Below, one piece after another: positions 57,592 through 64,000 of a DNA stretch of 64,000 nucleotides (its first letter is position 1; every line of letters begins with the position of its first letter). The stretch is from Sarcocystis neurona (taxonomy: Eukaryota; Apicomplexa; Conoidasida; Eucoccidiorida; Sarcocystidae), in the NCBI GenBank assembly GCA_000727475.1, contig KL647289.1:8236629-8300628 (forward strand), written 5' to 3'. A program made the position numbers and the translations under genes. The notes below the pieces were generated by a model. That model was not told the DNA's origin, searched no databases, and saw nothing but the letters and a program-made list of their open reading frames with translations.

Positions 57592-58465
57592 ATGCGTTTG
57601 GTGGTAACGTTTACTGTCCGTGAACCGCAAACTGGCGTTCTTATTTTTTTGCAGCCTGCGGTGACCTGCAGTTTCCCTAGCGACACATCCTTCTCTCTGC
57701 CAAAGAGATCAACAGCTGGTAAGGAAACCTTCAAGAAAAAATGTGCGAACACCATTCGATTCTGTGATCAACAAGATTGTGTATCACATGCATTCTACTC
57801 CGTAGTGCGTGGCGACGCACCCATTCGTTCCGTAGTGGAGATCACAGGACTACACCCTCCGTAACGCCCGCATTGGCCCACCCCTCCTCTCCTCCTGATG
57901 GTGGGTGCGTGGCTACCACGTGGCAAGCAGGCGTCCTCGCTCTTCCTTTCGCCACAGTTCACCGCCTACTGTGCTTCTACATTATTTTCTCTGTGAAGGT
58001 ACTCAGGAACGCCGGGTTGAATAGAGTGTGCGAGTTCGCGGGCTTGTCTTCCACCCCGCCAGTAAACGGCAAACCATTAAAAAGAAAAAAACGCGCTGAC
58101 TGAATGTACACTACAGTGTGGCTAGTCGAGTCGATGCTAGCGCTGCACACCCGTGCAGTCCTACGTCCACAGACTTCTGCCGTCCTGCGTACCATCAAGG
58201 GAGGAATTTAGGTATGATGCTGACACTACATATGAAAGTGGATTTCGGCTGAGAATCAGCTTCTCCGTGGGTGGATACACCCGGGGAAGGCGTCGCCAGC
58301 GCAGCCGACTGACATATCAGCAGCCCACGTGCTCCGTAAACGCTACGACGTTGGGTCACAGGAATATAGTGCCAGATGCATCTCACTTTCGTGTATCACC
58401 ACTTTTCTCCATTTTCACCTGTTTTGACAGAAAGCAGCCGCCAAAGGAAATTCGGAGGAATAGAC
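57592..58465 (+). CDS. Candidate small multi-exon gene, incomplete model, unknown function
   Basis: Five segments join with matching phases: 57592-57603 (ATG, MRLV; donor GTG|GTAACG), 57655-57718 (acceptor TTTTTTTGCAG; PAVTCSFPSDTSFSLPKRST; donor G|GTAAGG), 57958-57998 (acceptor TTTCGCCACAG; VHRLLCFYIIFSVK; donor AAG|GTACTC), 58159-58211 (SYVHRLLPSCVPSREEFR; donor AG|GTATGA) and 58431-58465 (acceptor TTTTGACAG; KQPPKEIRRNR; donor C|GTATGT). Two alternative terminal exons follow at about 58,515-58,595; one would end in ALWQLLHVPASA and a hydrophobic tail. The first exon may extend upstream without an ATG. The product would be about 90-110 residues and basic. I recognise no family. Four consecutive phase-compatible junctions with consensus-like donors are the main support. 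Confidence 0.42.
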
Positions 58466-58469
58466 GTAT

Positions 58470-60230
58470 GTAGGGAGAGGCTGACGCAGGTGTCACCCTC
58501 TATTCAGAATTCACATGTAGGAGCACTTTGGCAGCTTCTGCACGTTCCTGCATCCGCGCTTCACATTGTGACTGCCGTTCTTTTGCGTATTTAGCGACGG
58601 GTTTCGTCTTATCCTATACCGCGATGACGCGCTGGTATTGACACTGTATTTCCCGTCGACAGGCATGGAGCACGAAGCACGGTTGCCCAGAGCTGCAGTT
58701 CGCCAGTAAGACGACAACACAGTCTCTTTGACGAGTCTTGCGATGCACAGTTCAAGACAACAAAGAAGTTCAGAGTAGTTTCCAGCCGCCGGCTGCCGCG
58801 TTGGTCGCACAAGGACGCGAACAGCTGCGCCGACACGCGGGGACAGCTCTACGGCACAATCGATTCACCCGCCGGGACGAGGTGGCTAGCCGTTGCAGAT
58901 CGGAACATCACATCGCATGCACTTTGATGCGATGAGGTTGCACGGTCCTGGAATGCAAAGGGAATGTAGCATTTCACGTGTAGGAAGCGACCTGGACGAC
59001 TTGTTCAGGCCTTGCGGTCTGCAAGAAGTACATGAAAGTGTTGACACGTATCGAATGTGGACAGGAAGTTCTTGCTTAACCGTACGGCGCCGGTGGCCGT
59101 CCTCAAGCGATAAAAAAACAGCAGCAGATGCCTTTCATTTTAGAACGTTAGTCTACATGCCGGTTTCCCGTTTTCTGCCAGGAGTTCTCCGCAGAAGGTC
59201 GATGGCTTCACTACTGTTCAGCTGTCTTCTGTCCTGTGAACTATTCGTGTAGAGGGCGTCATTCGAGATTAAGTGGAGTTCTTGTTTACTCTTGAAGCCA
59301 TTCGCGGAAGCGGAACAAGAGCTTTACTCTTTAGGGTCGGTTTCTTTGTCTGCATAGTAGCGTACAATGAAGAACGTTACCGTGGTGTGCAGTGTATGGT
59401 ATGTGACTGCTCGCTGGCTTAATCTCACACTGTGCACATTTATTTGAGTACGTTGAACTCGTGACTTTGGTAGGAAGCCAAGAGTTCTTCGCTTCTCGAA
59501 ATAGTGACTACGGCTACCAAAACATGCAGACCATTACGCCACTTACAAAAGGAGACCGGCCGGTGGGTTTTACTTCTAGCAAGTGCCTGTGACCTTGCTG
59601 CCACTTCCCCGTTTGCATGATTCGAAAGATGGAAGCTGAGCGCAGCCGAGACACGCAGATCGCGAGGATTAGCAACAACATCACTACGTGTTGGCAATGG
59701 CTAGGCACCAACTGCACCTTGCAGCGACATCAACACCTTCTACCGCAACACGTGTAGTGCCGCTGGATTCTTGAGGTGCGGTAGACCAATGAGGGAGGCA
59801 TAGTGAACACTTGATACGCTCAAGATCTATGAAAGTGGTCGAAGCTACATGTTGTCAAAACAGCATGCCTGAAATCCGAACTAGGTCTTGTAGAAAGTGG
59901 CCCACGACAGCGATGCATCCTCCCTACCCACGTTACCGATGGAACGTATATACTGACACTGTAACACATTGGACATGAGAGGTACTTGCGGCTTTCTTAC
60001 ACGTTCACATGCGTGCAGTACTTACACACGAACGTAGAATTGTGTAAACGGTTTTACAAATGTGTGTCGGAAGCCGGTTTGGCGTCTTGTAGCCCATCCG
60101 CTGTAACCACCCGCTTAACGTACCTCATTATGTTCTTCCGGCCCCGACTTTCGAGCAGCAGCACGACAGTGTGACAGCTGACTTTGTAGGAAAATTTCTC
60201 TTATTTGTCTTGCCCAGACAGCCGCTGCAG
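58470..60230. other. Region without a confident gene
   Basis: The DNA is unique with short open frames. A plus-strand frame at 58,893-59,252 has mixed composition (RVGSDLDDLFRPCGLQEVHE) and might be an exon, but no clean acceptor-donor pair was seen. Confidence 0.45.
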
Positions 60231-60307
60231 GTGCACAGTTGCGTGCGTCTGCTGCCGCGCGCGAGGAGAGGGAAGCGGGTTTCGAAGAAGCTGCTTCACA
60301 CTTTTAA
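60231..60307 (+). CDS. Candidate terminal exon, helical C-terminus
   Basis: After an acceptor ending CAGCCGCTGCAG, one frame reads AQLRASAAAREEREAGFEEA then ASHF and a stop. This is a strongly helical, charged sequence typical of a natural C-terminus. A second frame through the same bases is also open and reaches a possible donor at 60,308. Upstream exons were not found, so the gene is unidentified. Confidence 0.3.
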
Positions 60308-60774
60308 CGGTGCACACTTGCCTGCAGATATCTGCAGTGTGAAGACACTCAAGTACACGCGTCCAGTCTCACGGTTTCACGCTTATATCATCCTCTATAG
60401 TTACCCATGTCTCGACGGCTGTTCCTCTTTCTATCCTGCCGAAGGATCCTTTCGTCTTCGTTGATGTGCAGCACTGCGTGAGATGAGAAACACGTTGCTC
60501 ACAAACTATGCGCAGAACAGCGACAAGAAAGTATTTTTCCCGTCTCAACAATGATGTCTCAAGAGTGGGGTTCTGTTTTTCCCCTTTCTGTCCTCTATTC
60601 TTTTTCTCCCTCCTTCCGGTTTGGCCTCGTTGGTGGACTGCTTTCTCTTCCACTTCCCATTTAATCTCCTTTACGAGAGTTCGCTGCATTACGTGGGAGT
60701 CTCCGCCCAGGGTGACTTGCCGTAATTAGCATAGCAGTGGTCCAGATTGCGTTCCCTGCATTAGTCCTTTCTCG

Positions 60775-61466
60775 TTGTGTTTCGTCGTCCTCTGCTTCTT
60801 CTGCTGTTGCTCCTCTACCTTCTTCTGCCTGGCTCGAATTCTGCTTTTCCCCTCGGTTTCACTTTCGCTGTCCTTTCCGTTTGCTCCTCACTCTCACTCC
60901 GTTTCTTCTTTCTTCCACCGTTTTCTCCTCCTCGTACTCTTACCCTCCGTTGTTCGTCTTCAGCCTCTTCTCCCCCTTATGTCTTTCTTCTGTGTCCCTT
61001 CTCGTCCGGCCTCCTGTCCCTCTTCTTCTACCTCAACGACTCCTCCAGCCGCCTCGTCCCTTGTTCAGTTCTCTTACTCTTATTTCCCCCTTTTCAGATG
61101 CAATTGCTGCAGTGCTTCAAGTGCCCTCCATTTTCTATTCCGTTTCCTCCTTTAACATCCTCTTCTTTTGCTACTTCCCCGTCTCCTCCTACGTCTCGCT
61201 CTGCTCTGCCTCCTGTTCTTTTGCGTCTTTTGTGTTGATTTCCCCTTCACTCTCTGCGTCTTCTCCTTTGCCTACTTCTTCTTATCCTTTCTGTGCCTCC
61301 TTCTGCTCCTACGTCCTCCCTCGTCCTTTCCCTTATTCTCTTCCTGCGTCTATGTCCTCTCATCCTTATTGTACGACCTGTCACTCTCATTCCTATTCTT
61401 CTTTGTCTTCCGCGTGCCTGCCGTATTCTTCTTTCCTCCTTCGTCTACTTCTCCATCTCTCCTGCA
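60775..61466 (+). other. Polypyrimidine tract, about 0.7 kb, ending at a 3' splice site
   Basis: The plus strand is overwhelmingly C and T (TCCTCT, TTCTTC and CCTTTC units) for nearly 700 bases and ends in CTCTCCTGCAG immediately before a coding-like exon. All three frames are open for long distances (Ser/Leu/Phe/Pro), only because pyrimidine codons lack stops. It is best read as a giant pyrimidine-rich intron end. Confidence 0.75.
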
Positions 61467-61467
61467 G

Positions 61468-61620
61468 GAGAGCTTTTTTGTGAGCGCGCGAGACTGGATC
61501 GACGAGCACCGCCGCGTCATCGTCACACTGCTGTACGCTACGGCGGCCGTCTCTGCATGGGTGGTAAAGCGCAACATACGCGACCACCGGGTACGACGAG
61601 GAAAAAATTACCTGGGATAG
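61468..61620 (+). CDS. Candidate exon of a small membrane protein
   Basis: Directly after the pyrimidine tract, a phase-0 frame reads ESFFVSARDWIDEHRRVIVT, then a hydrophobic helix LLYATAAVSAWVV, then a basic flank KRNIRDHR. It either continues to a stop at 61,620 (VRRGKNYLG) or is spliced at CGG|GTACGA (61,590). One transmembrane helix followed by positive charges suggests a membrane-anchored protein. The family and upstream exons are unknown; any first exon would lie beyond the pyrimidine tract. Confidence 0.5.
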   Translation, partial: ESFFVSARDWIDEHRRVIVTLLYATAAVSAWVVKRNIRDHRVRRGKNYLG

Positions 61621-61624
61621 AGGA

Positions 61625-62797
61625 ATTTACGACTGCGCTTCTCTAGTGTATTAACCTTCTTGTTCAGAGACCACCTGAGGGCCGACGCAAATTTCTGGGC
61701 TTACACGTGTATGTATGTGTGCCGGTAATATATACCTACCTGACCTAGATACAGGCATGCAGCTAGAAATTTCTGAGTGCCCGCAGGGATATATCTGTAG
61801 ATTATTTATAGACAACTATACACACATGCGCGCAGACAGGTACACAGACAGGTTCTACCTACAGCACGCAAAGTTACCCGAAAATACACACTACGAACGT
61901 ATTGATTGTCCATACGTCTTTATACACACATTTTTCTGGGAGCATCTCATTGTCATTTCTATTACCGCGCGTCCACTGGTGTCGCCACCTGCATGGGGTC
62001 CACTCGAAAGAGTTTGCCCGTACGAGGACTCTCTGTACGCGCAGATTCCAGGGTCCACATACCTTTCGTGGACACTGGGAAAGTCTCCGTTTTTCTGCAA
62101 ATCTGTGTTTATGTGTGAATAGCTATCTACAGATATGTTTACGAACGTGTGTGTACAGTTGAGAAGCGTAGTGTGCATCCCTGCTCGTGGACTGAAAGCT
62201 CGAGTGTTCGTGCACCTGAGTACCCCGCGCTGTGCAAGCAGGCACGTAAGCCGTGTGCAAAATATGCACCCGTGATGACGGGGTTGTGACGTACACGCGA
62301 ACACTTTCTTCCGCACACGTCTGAGTGGAAAAGCAAGTGTACGTACACCTGAACATTTCGCTGCACAGGCGTCCGCAGTGGCGACTCAGGCCCCACACAC
62401 GACCAGTTCGCTGCACGGACACATCGTCAGTGGGAATACGGGCCATGGACGTACACCTGAGCGTTCTGCGCTGCACGTCGGTGCCGCAGCTCCGTTCACT
62501 CGAATAAATCTAAAAGGCCACGCAGGCACGCTGCAACGTATTGTTCGGTGTACATTCAACGGCGGAGGGAACAAGTGAAGTTAATGTTGTGGTGGGAAAA
62601 AACTAGGCAGAGAGGCTGTTGGCCGCCGCAGGCACATGCTTACGTCACAGTGAGACGATCAATAAATAGGGCATTAGGAAGGCGATAGATTTATGGCAGT
62701 GTGGGCAACGCAGTGGGGTACACGGTATATTTGTACTTGTAAAGACATATTGGTGTATGTTGCTCGTCGCTAGAAACCTCCACCGGTGGTGGTGTGC

Positions 62798-62833
<36 letters not shown>

Positions 62834-63100
62834 ACACGTGTACTGCACATGATCACACATGTATGTTGTCCTAGGAAGTATACGTGGCCTTACGTATATG
62901 TATATGTCGCGAAATGTTACAGAACTGCTTGCCTCCACGTAATTGCTGTAAAGGCTCGTGAGAGATATGTATGTGTGTGTGTGTGTGTGTGAACCCGTGC
63001 CTTGAGAGATACACCTGCCGTACGTAAGCATATAAGTAGGGGTGTGCGTACACATACAAATGTCCGACAAAAGACACTCCGCATCGGTGCATTTTCTGCA
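61625..63100. other. Non-coding stretch with small microsatellites
   Basis: No convincing gene. A clean TA run lies at 62,801-62,829 and a TG run at about 62,968-62,991. Between 62,160 and 62,480 a loosely repeated CGTACAC or GCTGCAC(A)GG(C)-type motif recurs on the plus strand with spacing of about 50-60 bases. Confidence 0.5.
62801..62829. repeat. (TA)n microsatellite
   Basis: This is an uninterrupted run of TA dinucleotides, about 14 units long, ending in TG. Confidence 0.9.
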
Positions 63101-63101
63101 G

Positions 63102-63208
63102 AAGCCCAACAAGCGCAGCTGTTGTCATCTGCTGCTCGTGGCGCCCCCATACGGCTGGGGTTCTTGCTTCTCACGTTCACGATGTTCCTGTTCATATCCC
63201 GGGTGTCT
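63102..63208 (+). CDS. Candidate internal exon with a transmembrane helix
   Basis: Bounded by an acceptor ending CATTTTCTGCAG and a strong donor TCT|GTAAGT, this segment of 35 codons reads AEAQQAQLLSSAARGAPIRL followed by GFLLLTFTMFLFISRVS: a charged helix and then one membrane segment. It needs a preceding exon ending in phase 1. The exon at 61,468 ends in phase 0, so the two do not join directly. The family is unknown. Confidence 0.45.
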
Positions 63209-64000
63209 GTAAGTCATTACTGATTTGCGTGGACTTAGCTCTTTTGGCGTGTCTCTCTGTGAAGCTATTGCAACGTTCAGCCTCTCCTTTTCCACCTCGT
63301 TTTGATACTCACTCTGTTCCTCTGTATAGGCACACGTGTGTGTTACGCTGCGTACACCACTTCAGAAAATACATAGTTATGTACGTATATACACGTATAC
63401 GTGTGCTAGCCCTTTTTTGAACGCAGGCTCTCTCGCGACCTCGTTGATATACATTAATGCGAGCCTACATATATCTATATATAAAATGCGCGTACACACA
63501 AGTTCGCGTAGCTGCCGGTGAAGAACAAGAAGACAGATGCTGTACCTACGTACTGATATAACTGCCACCAAACCCCTTCTGCCTTTGCTACATATACGAA
63601 TCTGTCTCGGGACATATTATCCGGAGTTGCCTGTCTGTGTCACTTTACAACGAACTCTCTTTTTATCTCTGTCAGTGGACTCAAAGACTGAGTATCCAGC
63701 GCATCCGTTTTGAAAGGTTGTTGTACGCTTCAGGTACACCGGTTACGCATTTATGAGTAGTAGTTTGTGAATACACATTAACCCGTATGTGTGTGTATTT
63801 ACGTCTGTATCTGTCTGCATCTATCTGTCCAGCTGTGTTGCTCTTGCTTCTATCTGTCTCTATCTCTCTACTTACGTGCGTGTGCGTATTACATGCGACA
63901 GGTTGATATTTCTGTGATATTCTCTGTACATAAGGATACTCGAGTGGAGCACTACCCTTCTGCTGCTGTCCATAAAAAGGCATGCAAGTAGTTGCAACAT
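63209..64000. other. Window end, nothing supportable
   Basis: Short open frames only. CTATCTGTCTCTATCTCTCTAC-type sequence occurs near 63,810-63,880. A downstream exon of the gene suggested at 63,102 may lie here or beyond the window. Confidence 0.4.

Noticed and set aside
60737..61483. A 248-codon Ser/Leu/Phe-rich frame
   Set aside because: It is translation of the polypyrimidine tract; the other two frames are equally open, and the downstream exon is in a different frame.

Overview
The window looks like nuclear DNA of a coccidian apicomplexan, most likely an Eimeria species. This rests on sequence character: about 40 kb is saturated with CAG/CTG trinucleotide repeats that read as poly-Ala, poly-Gln, poly-Ser, poly-Leu or poly-Cys depending on frame, mixed with long TA/CA-type microsatellites, and genes are spliced with GT-AG introns. 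Alternating repeat-rich and repeat-poor chromosome segments are known from Eimeria tenella. Roughly bases 1-39,000 are repeat-rich and 39,000-64,000 repeat-poor.

Three genes can be identified with confidence from conserved motifs and phase-consistent splice sites. (1) 11,925-17,120, plus strand: a giant protoporphyrinogen oxidase (about 1,731 residues against about 500 usual), the penultimate haem-synthesis enzyme, with low-complexity inserts that even split its FAD-binding fold. (2) 38,312-22,324, minus strand: a 12-helix sugar-porter type MFS transporter. Its ten exons are spread over 16 kb, and the introns hold nearly all the microsatellites of the window's centre. (3) 45,332-49,859, plus strand: a secreted pepsin-like aspartyl protease built from about 16 mostly tiny exons, with both catalytic Asp-Thr-Gly motifs present.

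A fourth gene, 53,704-about 55,089 on the minus strand, has a well-supported reading frame but no recognised function. Several further gene candidates in the repeat-poor half (41.3, 43.8-44.6, 50.1-50.9, 57.6-58.5, 60.2, 61.5 and 63.1 kb) are proposed only from coding-like exons with good splice sites, in some cases linked by compatible phases. They are given low confidence.

The remaining space is repeat. CAG/CTG blocks change orientation many times over 1-12 kb. Microsatellite fields lie between 25.9 and 36.8 kb. There are several short imperfect tandem duplications with 60-95 bp periods, and a 0.7 kb polypyrimidine tract sits just before an exon at 61.47 kb. No rRNA, tRNA, CRISPR array, transposase or telomere repeat was recognised. 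The identified genes do not form one pathway; they are unrelated housekeeping or secretory functions that happen to be neighbours.
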